Numbered from the stretch's first letter, positions 43,121-52,419 are shown. The stretch: 64,000 nucleotides of DNA from Vulcanisaeta distributa JCM 11216 (GCF_001315985.1 NZ_BBBI01000006.1:90113-154112); one strand, 5' to 3'. The notes: generated by a model from the letters alone, not told the origin. Made by a program: numbers and translations.

Positions 43121-43923
43121 CTACGGTTCCTCACCCCCCCTGGTTATCAACCCAACCCTATTAACCGGTGTCCTTAATGCAATGGGTATTGACGTTAAAG
43201 CCATAGCAATCGACACTACGGTTAAGGCAAAGTTCAATAGCTGCAGGAGCGTCGCTGGGTATGAGGTCGCGTTAGGCGTTATCGTGATTACAGGTATAAT
43301 CACTGAAAACAGGATTATAATGCTGGGAAGTGAAACGAGGGTGAAGGCTAGGTTTTTCGTTGACCCAATACCCGTGGATATCTTGAAGTACCTTGCTTTG
43401 AGAGCCCAATTAGCGCACTAAGCCCAGTAGTGAATAAGCCGACACCAAGTGGGGGGGTCAACAATACGGCTATTAATAATGTGCTTAATACGTTAGGGAC
43501 CGTGAGCCACAGTGGTATTACCACCATGGCCTCAGCCAGTAAGTAAAATGCCGCAAATGATGTTAATCCGACAATGTAGAGGGCCTTAATGAGCTCTTTA
43601 TCGCTTAAGCCATTACCAAACAGTACTTCGAAAACACCATTCTGCATATCTGCCTGTATCGTGCCAAGTACGATAGTGGCGGATAATAGGGATACCACCG
43701 TGGAAACGATACCGATCAAAATAATTAGCATTAAAACCCTTGTGAAGGTTACGGCCTCACTCACGGGCATATTAACACCATGAATATTCCCGGGATTAAC
43801 CGTAATTATTATATAATCAAACTGGGCGGTCACAAAAACCGTGGCCAGTAATAAGACCATTAACGTTATAAGGTAGTAGGTCCTGCCCACGCTCCATGCC
43901 CTCCTGAGGTATGCCTTAATCAT
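43121..43923 (-). CDS. ABC-2-type exporter permease; one frame break
   Basis: About 265 residues, six helices. First part LITLMVLLLATVFVTAQF, TRVLMLIILIGIVSTVVSLLSATIVLG and MQNGVFEVLFGNGLSDKEL, a cytoplasmic loop usual in ABC-2 permeases. The last part ends SLPSIIILFSVMIIPVITI, FALTVVSIAMALTSIPIAL and TRGGEEP. The frame changes near 43395. It overlaps the ATPase gene by four bases. The pair is an exporter of unknown cargo. Confidence 0.75.
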
Positions 43924-44701
43924 TCACTACCACCCAGTAACTCATCAATTGCCGAGTTCCTAACCTCCAGTATATTGAACCCCTCAGACCTCAACCTACT
44001 CATAACGCTATTTAACTCATTCAAACCAGCCTCAATAATCCTAGTCTCACGCTCTCTCCTAGCCACTATCCTCATAACACCACCAAGCCTGGAAACATCT
44101 CCGTGAAAAACCATCTTGCCATTCCTCATGATCACTAAGTCGTCAGCCAATTCAAGGGCCTCGGCCGGTATGTGCGTTGTGTATATAACAATGCCGTGTA
44201 AACTCCTCACAATCTCCCTAACCCTACCTGCAAAGTTCACGTCAAGCCCGTCCGTGGGCTCATCAAGCACGTAAACCCTGGGATTACCCAACATGGCTAT
44301 GGCCACCTCAACAATCCTCCTCTGGCCATTACTAAGGGACCCACCCTAGTATTCAATAAACCCCCCCTGATACCGAGTCTATCAATTACCTCCCCCCCTA
44401 AGTTATTAGCGCCCTTAACCTCGGCATAGAACTCCAGGTTTTCACGCACGGTCATGTTAGGATCAAGCCCGCTTGCATGGCTAATGTAGCCCACGTCACC
44501 TCTATATAGCGGTTTACCATCAAGCATTATCGAACCACTTAACGGCTTTAACACGCCGGCAATGGCCCTTAACAGCGTCGTCTTTCCCGAGCCATTGGGA
44601 CCCAGTATGACTGTTCTGCCTTCATTGAATTCCACGGTTAATCCATTAATGATTATCTTACCTCCATAACCAACAATCAAATTATTAATGCTCAACTTCA
44701 T
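43920..44701 (-). CDS. ABC transporter ATP-binding protein; one frame break
   Basis: About 260 residues. Walker A is [15 protein letters not shown], the signature [15 protein letters not shown] (an LSxGQ variant), Walker [13 protein letters not shown], and the H-loop [15 protein letters not shown]. The frames meet near 44335, where a fourth G in GTGGGG would give RVGSLSNGQ. C7 runs at 44361-44367 and 44392-44398 give IRGGLL and LGGEV, each one Gly more than usual. It partners the ABC-2 permease directly downstream. Confidence 0.82.
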
Positions 44702-44763
44702 TATTATTGTATTGCTTCATTCAGTATTTACTTAAGATTTTCTCGGGAAAAGTAAAACCAATA

Positions 44764-44773
44764 CCTTTTAAGG
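44764..44773 (+). promoter_or_regulatory. TATA-like box for the PaREP1-like gene
   Basis: CCTTTTAAGG, 28-37 bases above ATG 44801. The spacing is slightly long. Confidence 0.35.
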
Positions 44774-44800
44774 CCCTCAATAGACAATTCTTATGTAAAA

Positions 44801-45283
44801 ATGATTGAAATCAAGCTTAACCTAGATGAAATAGGTAAGTCAAGGCTCATGGAAGCTCAGGCCGAAATAGGGATAGCCGAGAAGTTCCTCAATGATGGAT
44901 TACTTAGAAACGCCGCAAGCAAGGCCTTCCAGGCCTGGAAGTCTTACCTATCGTACTTAGCCATTAGAAATAGGGATTTATTTAATTTCCCAGGTTATAA
45001 GAGGGTTGGCCGTAACGTTAGGGTTTCGAAGAACGACTGGGTACTCGCTGTTATGCCTACGAATATGCTTATGGAAATTGCGAGTAAACTAGCCGAGAGA
45101 AGTACCGACATTGTCGAATTAACATCACTCGCCCTGGTGATACATGAGTATCAATACAATAGGCCAGACCCAACTGGCGTTATTAGTAAGATAACGAGTG
45201 ACGACGTTGCCAGGCAGGTAATTGCCAAGTTCATAGCTAGGGCTAAGGAATTGATCACACAAGCCAGAGAAAACCGTAATTAA
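44801..45283 (+). CDS. PaREP1/HEPN-like helical protein
   Basis: Intact, 160 residues. MEAQAEIGIAEKFLNDGLLRNAASKAFQAWKSYLSYLAI is the usual HEPN/PaREP1 first helix pair, followed by VSKNDWVLAVMPTN and ARAKELITQARENR. No RX4-6H is seen, so nuclease activity is not supported. It stands alone between the ABC operon and a convergent gene. Confidence 0.6.
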   Translation: MIEIKLNLDEIGKSRLMEAQAEIGIAEKFLNDGLLRNAASKAFQAWKSYLSYLAIRNRDLFNFPGYKRVGRNVRVSKNDWVLAVMPTNMLMEIASKLAERSTDIVELTSLALVIHEYQYNRPDPTGVISKITSDDVARQVIAKFIARAKELITQARENRN

Positions 45284-45306
45284 TTTTAATTTCCTCATTC
45301 CTTAAT

Positions 45307-46191
45307 TTACTCCCTACTTAGGTACTTACTTGCTATTATATCCATAACCCTGACCAAATCCTTGGTTAACGCATTATCCACACCCTCCCTCGACCTAAGC
45401 ACCACCTCATTACCCGCCTCGTTTATTTCGTAATTACTGATATAGAGGGCGTTAGCGAGCCAAGTGGCGTACTCGATTGCCCTATTCTCGCCAAAAGCCT
45501 TCACGGCGTCCTCATGTATTACCACCTCAAGTGGCTTAGCCCTTACTGTGACCAATGGTTTACAACTGCCCATCCTCTCAAGACACAGCTCAACGTGAGT
45601 ATTCCCGCCCAGTGACCGTAGCACTAGGCTTTGATTACCAACACTACCGTAGGACCTAATCACACTAGCTACCAGTGCGCTCGTAGTGACCGACCGAGGA
45701 GTACTTACTGGTGTTTGCGCCTCCTGTGGTGCTTGCGTAACCTCCTGCTGCGGCTGAGTGACCGAGGATTGAGCAATCATTGATTGATTAATTATGCCGA
45801 GTGACGCCAGCACCTCACTGAACGCATTAATTACGGAATCAATGTTTTGACTAACCCACTCTGGGTAGTGGCTCGGCTTCTTCCTTATCCTTAATTCAAT
45901 ATCCCCACGCTCAACTGCCTCGTAATCCTCAATACCAAGCGCCCTAGCTAACCTAACCGCCGTTACTCTGGCCGTCTCCACGCCGAATAATTCCATGAAC
46001 CTCCTAGTCACCCTAATCATTGCATTATAGTGATGACAGCCAGTGCTTAATTCAATGAGTATTTCAGGTACCTTACCCTGATTAAGTGTTGATAGGTTTA
46101 TGAAGCATGGTAAGTCATCAATCCTTACCTCCTCAAGGATTATTTCAGAGTTCTTGTACGTCCCAAGGCTTTTTAAGACGCTATGGCTCAT
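45307..46191 (-). CDS. Duplicated-domain protein of unknown function, partner of SPFH gene
   Basis: 294 residues. Two related domains: the first (~1-125) contains GTYKNSEIILEEVRIDD and RVTRRFMELFGVETARVTAVRLARALG; the second (~180-294) contains GSVGNQSLVLRSLGGNT, IHEDAVKAFGENRAIEYATWLANAL. Both have an 'xIhEdA.kafG....yA..La.AL'-like helix after a strand pair. The linker (~130-175) is Gln/Pro/Thr-rich (VTQPQQEVTQAPQEAQ). It is nine bases after the SPFH gene in the same operon. No known family recognised; an adaptor that works with the SPFH ring is a guess from context. Confidence 0.6.
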   Translation of the reverse strand: MSHSVLKSLGTYKNSEIILEEVRIDDLPCFINLSTLNQGKVPEILIELSTGCHHYNAMIRVTRRFMELFGVETARVTAVRLARALGIEDYEAVERGDIELRIRKKPSHYPEWVSQNIDSVINAFSEVLASLGIINQSMIAQSSVTQPQQEVTQAPQEAQTPVSTPRSVTTSALVASVIRSYGSVGNQSLVLRSLGGNTHVELCLERMGSCKPLVTVRAKPLEVVIHEDAVKAFGENRAIEYATWLANALYISNYEINEAGNEVVLRSREGVDNALTKDLVRVMDIIASKYLSRE

Positions 46192-46200
46192 AGCCAGTCA

Positions 46201-47109
46201 TTAGCCCCCCCCACTAATCTCAAAGTCACTTGATTGACTTGAACCACCCTGCTGCGACTGCTGGCGCTGCTGTGTCGGCGGTACCATTAATTGCGGTAAA
46301 CCACTTGGCATCCCGGCCGTGGGCAGTATGTATATTGGGTAGTAGGGCACCCCCCCAAGCATCATGTTAGTGGCCGCCGGATCACTCCTCTGGGCCATTA
46401 TCTCCGCGAGCCTAGCCCTAATCGCGGTGTTAACGTCAAGCCCAAGGGCCATGAACTGCACTACCCTCCTCATAGTCTCATCCTCAGGCTCTAGCCTGAC
46501 AATCCTACATGTGATTAGGTGAACACCAACCTCGTCTAGGAATGACCTGAGGCTTGCAGTTACGGCATCGGTGACCTTATGTAGATTGGCATAGACCTCA
46601 TTTAATGAGACTAGGTTAAGTACTTGGCTAACTGCTTGGTCTACGATTGGTGATACGTAGTTCTTGAAGTCCTCAACCGTGTACTTAAAGCCGCTGAATT
46701 GTACGGCATTTATGAACTTGACCGGGTCGGTAATCATGAAGTAATAGGCCACTTGATACCTCATTGGGACCAACTCCTTCGTCTGGGTGATACCCTCGCT
46801 CCTTGCCTCATGCCTTGCCGTACTTGCGAATAGTACCTCGACCTCCCAAGGCACATTACCTGCGTATTGGAACTTGGCGAAGAATTGGGATATTGGGTTA
46901 GCGGGTGTTTGAAGATCATGCGCGCCCGGGTCAAAGACGCCCTGTATCTGCCCCTGTATCCTAACCACAGCCTTCTGGTTTGAGTATACGATGAGCCTTG
47001 ACCTGGTCCTAACATCCACGGAGTGGTACTTCACTATTAAGTCGTCCGGACCCATTTGATCAATTCCCTTCTCATCAATTGTGGATATTACCTGAGCCCT
47101 AATCGACAT
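46201..47109 (-). CDS. SPFH/Band 7-like protein (YdjI/virion-core type)
   Basis: 302 residues, intact. DLIVKYHSVDVRTRSRLIVYSNQKAVVRIQGQIQGVFDPGAHDL is the usual start of the bacterial YdjI-like SPFH group, which lacks an N-terminal membrane helix. Then IVDQAVSQVLNLVSLNEVYAN and FLDEVGVHLITCRIVRLEPED follow. The C-terminus is low-complexity (QQRQQSQQGGSSQSSD), a likely interaction tail. Bacterial relatives join membrane-stress and phage-shock systems; the archaeal role is unknown. It shares a palindromic TATA box with the divergent 47166 gene. Confidence 0.75.
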   Translation of the reverse strand: MSIRAQVISTIDEKGIDQMGPDDLIVKYHSVDVRTRSRLIVYSNQKAVVRIQGQIQGVFDPGAHDLQTPANPISQFFAKFQYAGNVPWEVEVLFASTARHEARSEGITQTKELVPMRYQVAYYFMITDPVKFINAVQFSGFKYTVEDFKNYVSPIVDQAVSQVLNLVSLNEVYANLHKVTDAVTASLRSFLDEVGVHLITCRIVRLEPEDETMRRVVQFMALGLDVNTAIRARLAEIMAQRSDPAATNMMLGGVPYYPIYILPTAGMPSGLPQLMVPPTQQRQQSQQGGSSQSSDFEISGGG

Positions 47110-47133
47110 AGCAACATTAAATTATTAGTTTAA

Positions 47134-47141
47134 TTTATAAA
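47134..47141. promoter_or_regulatory. Shared palindromic TATA box for two divergent leaderless genes
   Basis: TTTATAAA reads the same on both strands. It is exactly 25 bases from the SPFH ATG (47109) and exactly 25 bases from the ATG of the membrane protein (47166). Both distances suit leaderless starts, so one TBP site may fire in either direction. Confidence 0.6.
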
Positions 47142-47165
47142 GTTTATTGCTAAATTGAAAAATTA

Positions 47166-47591
47166 ATGTCGACAAGGGAGGTTAGGTATAATGCGGTGGC
47201 TGGTGTTGGTTATGCCTTCTTCGTGTCAGTGGTTACGTTAATACTTGAGGCACTGGCTAACGTATTCTACCCAACACCACTTGTCCTTAGCCCAATATGG
47301 GCATTAATTAGAGGTTACTGGTTATCCCTGGTATTGATTCTCGTCCTCTACGGACTACTCATATTATTCGCAAAACCATATAGGTCTGAGGAAATGACGA
47401 GCTACAATATTTACTTCAGACCTGCCCAAAGGACTGTTATTTACGTAATAATTGCCGTGGCGATACTGGGCTTATTATTCGACATGTACCCAGGCCCTCT
47501 CTGGAGTAGGACTAAGATCGGCATTTTCATTGCTGTGAACATTCTTGCGGGGGGGACCATAGGTGGGTATTTGGCTGCTCGGTTTGGTTAA
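47166..47591 (+). CDS. Small membrane protein, function unknown
   Basis: 141 residues with four likely helices: AGVGYAFFVSVVTLILEALANVFY, GYWLSLVLILVLYGLLILFA, RTVIYVIIAVAILGLLF and TKIGIFIAVNILAGGTIGGYLAARFG. No family recognised. It is divergent from the SPFH gene and under the same TATA box, so it may share its regulation. The G7 run at 47549-47555 is in frame. Confidence 0.6.
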   Translation: MSTREVRYNAVAGVGYAFFVSVVTLILEALANVFYPTPLVLSPIWALIRGYWLSLVLILVLYGLLILFAKPYRSEEMTSYNIYFRPAQRTVIYVIIAVAILGLLFDMYPGPLWSRTKIGIFIAVNILAGGTIGGYLAARFG

Positions 47592-47646
47592 TTATTTTCA
47601 ATGAAGGGTAGGGTTTATTAGTAATTAATTGTTAATTAGTAATTGA

Positions 47647-48003
47647 ATGATAATAAACATTAAGCTCTACATGATCGAAGGTAGGGATGATAAATACTTA
47701 GAAATGATTAAGAGAGTTATTAAGGAAACAATGGGCGAGTTAGGGCTTAGTAATAGCATTATTAGGTTCATATCAGTAAAGATTAGTAGGGATTACATCG
47801 ACGTAATACGTGGAATGCTACTTGGCGGTGAAGGCCCTGCCGAGTTCATGCCAATAATCAACGAATTGAGGGAATACGAAATATTTGACTTACCTGCATT
47901 AATAATTAACGGTAGGAAAATAATCGAAGGAAGGGACTTAAGCCCCCCCACCGAGGTTAGGCGTTTAATTTCTAATAGAGTTAAAGAATTACTGCATGAC
48001 TAA
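47647..48003 (+). CDS. Thioredoxin/glutaredoxin-fold-like protein of unknown function
   Basis: 118 residues. The fold is suggested by INIKLYMIEGRD (strand), a long helix KYLEMIKRVIKETMGELGL, ISVKISRDYIDVIRG, then LPALIINGRKIIEG, the cis-Pro-type strand of thioredoxin-like proteins. There is no CxxC, so it is not a redox enzyme. Low confidence in the fold call. C7 at 47943-47949 gives LSPPTEV. Confidence 0.5.
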   Translation: MIINIKLYMIEGRDDKYLEMIKRVIKETMGELGLSNSIIRFISVKISRDYIDVIRGMLLGGEGPAEFMPIINELREYEIFDLPALIINGRKIIEGRDLSPPTEVRRLISNRVKELLHD

Positions 48004-48075
48004 TGATGCTAACTAAATCATGGGAATTCTCCTAGGTGTATTGCTTTAAAGGTGAAATGAATTTACTAATACGCC

Positions 48076-48402
48076 ATGCCTGACGTAACGCCAATTGGCA
48101 GTAACTGGATCCTGTCCAGTTTAAATTTAGTTCCTGAGTTTAGGGTTGATGAGGGTAGGGTGATTATCAGGTTGACGGGGGGGTGCGTTGAGGAACCAAT
48201 TGTTAAGGCTGTGTGCCACACCGTTAGTTTTGAATTATCACTGAAGACAAGACCCGAGGATGTTAGGGAAATACTTAGGAGGGCTTATTACGAGTTGCTT
48301 GAGGCATTGGATACTAAGGTTAAGGCTGCCAGGATTTTAACTCATCTATACAGGGAATTGCTTAATTCATGTAAGGATGTCGTAGGGGGGGTCGATTGCT
48401 GA
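48076..48402 (+). CDS. Small protein of unknown function
   Basis: 108 residues: an N-terminal beta half (FRVDEGRVIIRLTGGCVEEPIV) and a helical C-terminal half (REILRRAYYELLEALDTKVKAARI). Four Cys (GGC, AVC, NSC, VDC) lie in it, possibly metal- or disulfide-linked. Two runs of seven G are in frame. No family recognised. Confidence 0.5.
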   Translation: MPDVTPIGSNWILSSLNLVPEFRVDEGRVIIRLTGGCVEEPIVKAVCHTVSFELSLKTRPEDVREILRRAYYELLEALDTKVKAARILTHLYRELLNSCKDVVGGVDC

Positions 48403-48425
48403 TTCCCATTCAATTACCAAGCTAG

Positions 48426-48435
48426 GTTTATAAAA
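48426..48435 (+). promoter_or_regulatory. TATA box for the 48457 gene
   Basis: GTTTATAAAA, 22-31 bases above ATG 48457. Confidence 0.5.
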
Positions 48436-48456
48436 TTGAGCATGGATAAATAATTA

Positions 48457-48981
48457 ATGTCCTCGGGTAATGAAGCAAAACCACCAATTTCGGAGTCCCC
48501 GTTAAGCCCATTAGAGCAGCTGCAATTAATGGTGCCTGGGTTTAGGGGGGGTTATAAGGTTAAGGACTTGATTAGGCAGGATGACTTCCTCGTTAGGAAG
48601 ACCGCGGCCTCAATGCTCGAGGAAGCCCTTAACTTCATTCAGAGGGCTGAGGAGGAGGTGGCCCGTAATAACCCATTCGACCCATTAATACAGCAGTACG
48701 AGACAGTGCTAAGTGACCTAAGGAGTTTAATAGCCGAGGTCTGGGGGGGCTCACCAACTGGTGATGCTGGTATGCATGATAGGTTTAAGGTGTTTCCCGA
48801 GAACCTGGAGAAGCTGGTTGAGTATGACCTAAGGCTCGTAGATACTGCCAAGGCAATACTGGACTCTGCCAAGGCAAGGGCTAATCCGCAGGTTATTGAT
48901 TCAATGATTAGGGATGCTAGGACGTACGTTATCGAGAGACAGAAATTACTAATACCTGAGAGGCTCAGTGGGAAGTGGTGA
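48457..48981 (+). CDS. Helical protein of unknown function
   Basis: 174 residues, mainly helical. A disordered N-terminus (NEAKPPISESPLSPLEQL) precedes two or three long helices: RKTAASMLEEALNFIQRAEEEVA, YETVLSDLRSLIAEVWGG and YDLRLVDTAKAILDSAKARAN. It resembles a coiled-coil scaffold. No family recognised. It is convergent with endonuclease V. Confidence 0.5.
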   Translation: MSSGNEAKPPISESPLSPLEQLQLMVPGFRGGYKVKDLIRQDDFLVRKTAASMLEEALNFIQRAEEEVARNNPFDPLIQQYETVLSDLRSLIAEVWGGSPTGDAGMHDRFKVFPENLEKLVEYDLRLVDTAKAILDSAKARANPQVIDSMIRDARTYVIERQKLLIPERLSGKW

Positions 48982-48985
48982 TGAA

Positions 48986-49768
48986 TTAAAGGTAGTTCTC
49001 CATTGATGACTTACATTCATTATCCAATTCCTCGATTGATCTCTCACTTAATCTTTTCGTAATCCTCCTCTTTAGGTTATTGGCTGTGTTGTGCGAGTGA
49101 AGTATTGGTATTGGCATTTGAGAACCCACGCACAACCTCTTGATAAGGTTAACGGCGCTCCTCAGCGAAATTCCATAACCAACACTGACGTAGGTCGGCT
49201 TACTCGGTGCGCACTGAATTGCCCAGCCAATAACCTCGTTTGTGCCTATGTCAAGTATTGGTCCCTCAACCCCCCCATCCACCTTGCCGTATAGTAATGA
49301 CTTAGCAACGCCAATGGTGGGCACACGCATGCACACGCCGAAGTGGCTGGCAATGCCAAGCCTATATGGGTGTGCCCTACCGTGACCATCGATGAGGACC
49401 ACCTGAGGCCTAGTCCTCAACCTAAGGTAGGCATTCACCACAGGCTTTAATTCCCTGAAGGATAGTAGTGTTGGTACGTAGGGGAAGGTCACTGGACCAA
49501 CCCAGCAACTCCATTCAATAATTGATGACTTGGCCAGGGAGTAAGTACTGGCGACTGAAATTCCTATCTCCGCATCGCCATGGTTAATATACGCCACGTC
49601 AATCCCCCCCGACACCAGGTCAACATCGTCGACATTGAGTAAGTCCTCCTCAATAACCCTACTTGCCAATGCCCTCTGAATGCTCCTGGCCGTCTCGAGG
49701 CGGAATCCCCCCCTGGGCACCCTAGACCTCACGTAGCCCTCGTTAGGTCCCCCCCTAGACACCCTCAT
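48986..49768 (-). CDS. nfi: Endonuclease V
   Basis: 260 residues, intact. SGGIDVAYINHGDAEIG carries the first catalytic Asp, FPYVPTLLSFRELKP the PYxPxxLxFRE block with the Glu, VLIDGHGRAHPYRLGIASHFG the DGHGxAHPR block, and PTIGVAKSLLYG. It cuts the second bond 3' to deoxyinosine in DNA or inosine in RNA. Four C7 runs on the forward strand are in frame; one makes SGGIDV where GIDV or GVDV is usual. The start overlaps the stop of ThiI by four bases, so the two are co-translated. Confidence 0.85.
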   Translation of the reverse strand: MRVSRGGPNEGYVRSRVPRGGFRLETARSIQRALASRVIEEDLLNVDDVDLVSGGIDVAYINHGDAEIGISVASTYSLAKSSIIEWSCWVGPVTFPYVPTLLSFRELKPVVNAYLRLRTRPQVVLIDGHGRAHPYRLGIASHFGVCMRVPTIGVAKSLLYGKVDGGVEGPILDIGTNEVIGWAIQCAPSKPTYVSVGYGISLRSAVNLIKRLCVGSQMPIPILHSHNTANNLKRRITKRLSERSIEELDNECKSSMENYL

Positions 49769-51238
49769 GACAACCTCCTCAGCCTATCAATGTCTATGGA
49801 GAACGCCCTGAAACCCAACCTCCTAAGCTCAAGCGCACCCCCCCACCTACTGCTAAGGCCCCCCCTGCTGCAGTATAGTACGTAGACCCTATCCCTACCC
49901 ATGGCCTCAGCCGTACTCACCAACTTATCAACATCCACATTTACAGCACCTGGGTAATGCCACGCCTCATACTCACCCCCCCTACTCCTTAGGTCAATGA
50001 CCACGGCGTTCTCGGCACGTGATCAATCTCCACATCACTGGTACCAAGCATCAACTCGTCAATGACCTTACCAGCCGCACTGGCCCTCAGGGTCACAATG
50101 CTGTTAAGTAGGTTATTGATGAGGTTTTGATCAAGCTTCTTAAACTCACCATCCAACTCATCAATTGTAACCCTCGTCCTCGGCTTCTCAGAGAATATGG
50201 CACAGAACTCCTCAGTCCTCATTGACTCCTCGTAAGTCCCTATCCTCCTGGCATAATCCATTATGTCGTCCTTATCAAGCCAATCAACGGCCTGTAGATG
50301 GGCATGTCAACTCCATGCTCAATAGCCATTAGGTTATGGAGCGTCTGTGACGAAACCTGGCCAAGCGACTCACCAGTCACTAACCCCCCCAACGCGCCTA
50401 TTGTCCTAGCAACCCTGGATGCTACCTCGTAAAGAACCCTCTTAAACAGCGCACTCCACATGTGCGGGTTAGCCTTAGCCCTAAACTCGCTGATTAATGG
50501 CGAGCAATCTATTATGAATAGCCTCGGGTCATAACCAATGGACCACCTACTGAATAATGCATGTGAAACCCTGAGGAAGTTAATAACATCGATGGGGTAA
50601 GCCAGGGAACAGAATAATGCATCTACGTAGGAGCCCCCCCTCCTCATCATGAACCAGGCGGCAACCGGTGAGTCAAAGCCACCCGATATCAACGCCAGCA
50701 ACCTACCCTCAGAACCAAGTGGTAGTCCGCCAGGGCCATTAATCACCTCAGTGAATAGGTACGCATTATCGCCCCTAACCTCAATGAACAACACGATATC
50801 GGGCCTCTCAAGATCAACACCCGCACTGAATGGCTTAAGCGCGGCACCAACGGCCTTAGCCACGTCCATTGAGGTGAAGTTTTGCGAACCAACCCTGTGA
50901 ACCCTAACCGCGAACCTCCTACCCCCCCTAACTAAGTCGCCCCATTCCTTAACCGCCGCATTTACTATATCATTCAACTCCTTAAACACATAAGCCCTAA
51001 CAGGAGATAAGGACTTAACACCAAAAACCCGACTAATCAAATCAACACTCTCCTTAACCCTATCATCAGGTACCTCAACAAACAACCTACCTTGGGACCT
51101 TATGGCTTTAGCACCAATACCAATGCCCCCCCTCAAACCACTGAGTATGTTATGCATGAGCAACCTCTCCATCCTGGACCTCGTACCGGCCCCCCCCTTA
51201 ATCGCAACCTCACCATACCTAACCAATATCAACGCCAT
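49765..51238 (-). CDS. thiI: tRNA 4-thiouridine synthase ThiI with C-terminal rhodanese domain; two frame breaks
   Basis: About 490 residues. The N-terminal ferredoxin-like/THUMP part begins ALILVRYGEVAIKGGAGTRSRM. The PP-loop is LALISGGFDSPVAAWFMMRRGG, followed by LVTGESLGQVSSQTLHNLM. FCAIFSEKPRTR holds the first Cys. The rhodanese domain (VIDLRSRGGEYEAWHYPGA...VYVLYCSRGG) holds the persulfide Cys. It makes s4U8 in tRNA and may supply sulfur for thiazole. The first break near 50270 (lost C in GGCCTT) separates PLIGL from DKDDIMDYARR; the second is near 50005. AIKGGAGTR has an extra Gly from a C8 run. It is upstream of and overlaps endonuclease V. Confidence 0.85.
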
Positions 51239-51499
51239 ACAGCAATTATAGGTAAAACACCCATGAATAAAAATCTACCTCAAGTGAACGATACTTAGCA
51301 TTACCAATGTAGTCTTGCTCAATAACTGATTACGTCACCCATGATTGGCAATGCTAACCATGAAAACACAAATGCACTAGGTCAGTAAAGACCAACTTCA
51401 TCAGGTCCTCAGTCCCGTGGAGGCACATCATCCGCGAAGATATGCGTATAAGTGGTTCTTAAGTCTTTATGATAAAAAGGTACTAAAACATCCCCTCAT
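51239..51499. other. Intergenic region upstream of the candidate RNA
   Basis: About 260 bases with no open frame of family-like content on either strand. Composition is mixed. Only the TATA-like GATAAAAAGG at 51471-51480 stands out. Confidence 0.4.
51471..51480 (+). promoter_or_regulatory. TATA box in front of the GC-rich RNA candidate
   Basis: GATAAAAAGG, preceded by TTTAT. Its centre is about 27 bases before 51502, where the GC-rich element starts, the distance normal for archaeal transcription starts. Confidence 0.45.
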
Positions 51500-51501
51500 T
51501 A

Positions 51502-51590
51502 CTAATGAGTAGCCCCGCTGGCGTGGGCCGGCTGAGTTGGGGGGTTGACCCACCAATGAGGCTGGGCTCCTCCAGGGCGGGGGGGCACAT
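51502..51590 (+). ncRNA. Candidate structured non-coding RNA
   Basis: A GC-rich island of about 90 bases in a 540-base AT-rich gap. The ends can pair: CCCCGC (51513-51518) with GCGGGG near 51577-51583, extended by TGG with CCA. Inside, GTGGG pairs with CCCAC around a 22-base loop, and GAGG can pair with CCTC. It has an upstream TATA box. It does not show the conserved SRP RNA, RNase P P4, 5S or tRNA T-arm sequences, nor clear C/D boxes. No reading frame is convincing in it. It may be an unrecognised stable RNA. Its two G runs (6 and 7) may be mis-sized. Confidence 0.4.
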
Positions 51591-51778
51591 CTTCATTGAT
51601 TAAGTCATTAGTGCAACCATGTATTGTTTAATCATTCAGTTCTTAGGTATCACTAATTTATTATTCCATACTGTGTTAATATAATAATACCTCGGTAGTT
51701 TTCATTATTATTTCTTAACTTACTATTACTATTTTAATTACATAATACTTAAAAACCTCTTCACATCCTAAATTCCCA

Positions 51779-52290
51779 ATGGCATCTGCTAATAATACAG
51801 AAGCAATCGATAAGTTGAGAAAAATTTCGCAACTAATTAAGTACGGCTTGACTGTTAAAATGACGGAATGTGCAGAGAGAAACTACGATAAGATAACAAA
51901 AAATGCAATTGACTCACTGGCCAGGTTATTCCCGGAGCTTATAAACGATGTAAATGATACGTTGAACAAGCTTATATTGGTTCAGAAGGCGGTTAAGGAG
52001 CTGAACAAACCAGCCAAATAGAGGATGCATTTGTGAGGTATTTGGATGGGCCATTAATGAATTTTGTTAAGTATGACGTCAACTCCGGTATTTATGCCCT
52101 AATCTCCGCCTTCCAGGCAATGGAGGCACGTAGGATCTGTGATGATGAATCAGCCAAGTTCTTCCTAATAAGGGCATTTTCAGCGGGCTTACTATTTCAG
52201 TTCTATATCATACTCATCAGTTACCTCAGCATAGACAATGCATTTGCAGTAAATATATTCAGAACCTTATACGAGGAAAAGGCAAAATAA
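51779..52290 (+). CDS. Helical protein of unknown function, probably one gene split near 52020
   Basis: First frame: MASANNTEAIDKLRKISQ through KLILVQKAVKELNKPAK (80 residues). The next frame, starting a few bases on, reads IEDAFVRYLDGPLMNFVKYD through LSIDNAFAVNIFRTLYEEKAK. Both are helical and look continuous, so a one-base change near 52020 is likely. Two overlapping small genes is the alternative. TECAERNYDKI and SAFQAMEARRICDDES are notable, but no family is recognised. Confidence 0.5.
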
Positions 52291-52419
52291 CCGTATGCCC
52301 CCTCAATTGTTTAATCTAATTAAAAAGCAATATATTTATGACCAGGTACATCAAACTAACGAGGCAGTTGTGGATGGGTAATGACGATAAGAAGTAAAAT
52401 AAATATCCAGGTACGTATC

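Noticed and set aside
51502..51590. tRNA gene with a GCCCCGC acceptor stem
   Set aside because: No T-arm (GGTTCGA-like) or D-arm sequence is present, and no anticodon arm of five pairs with a seven-base loop can be placed.
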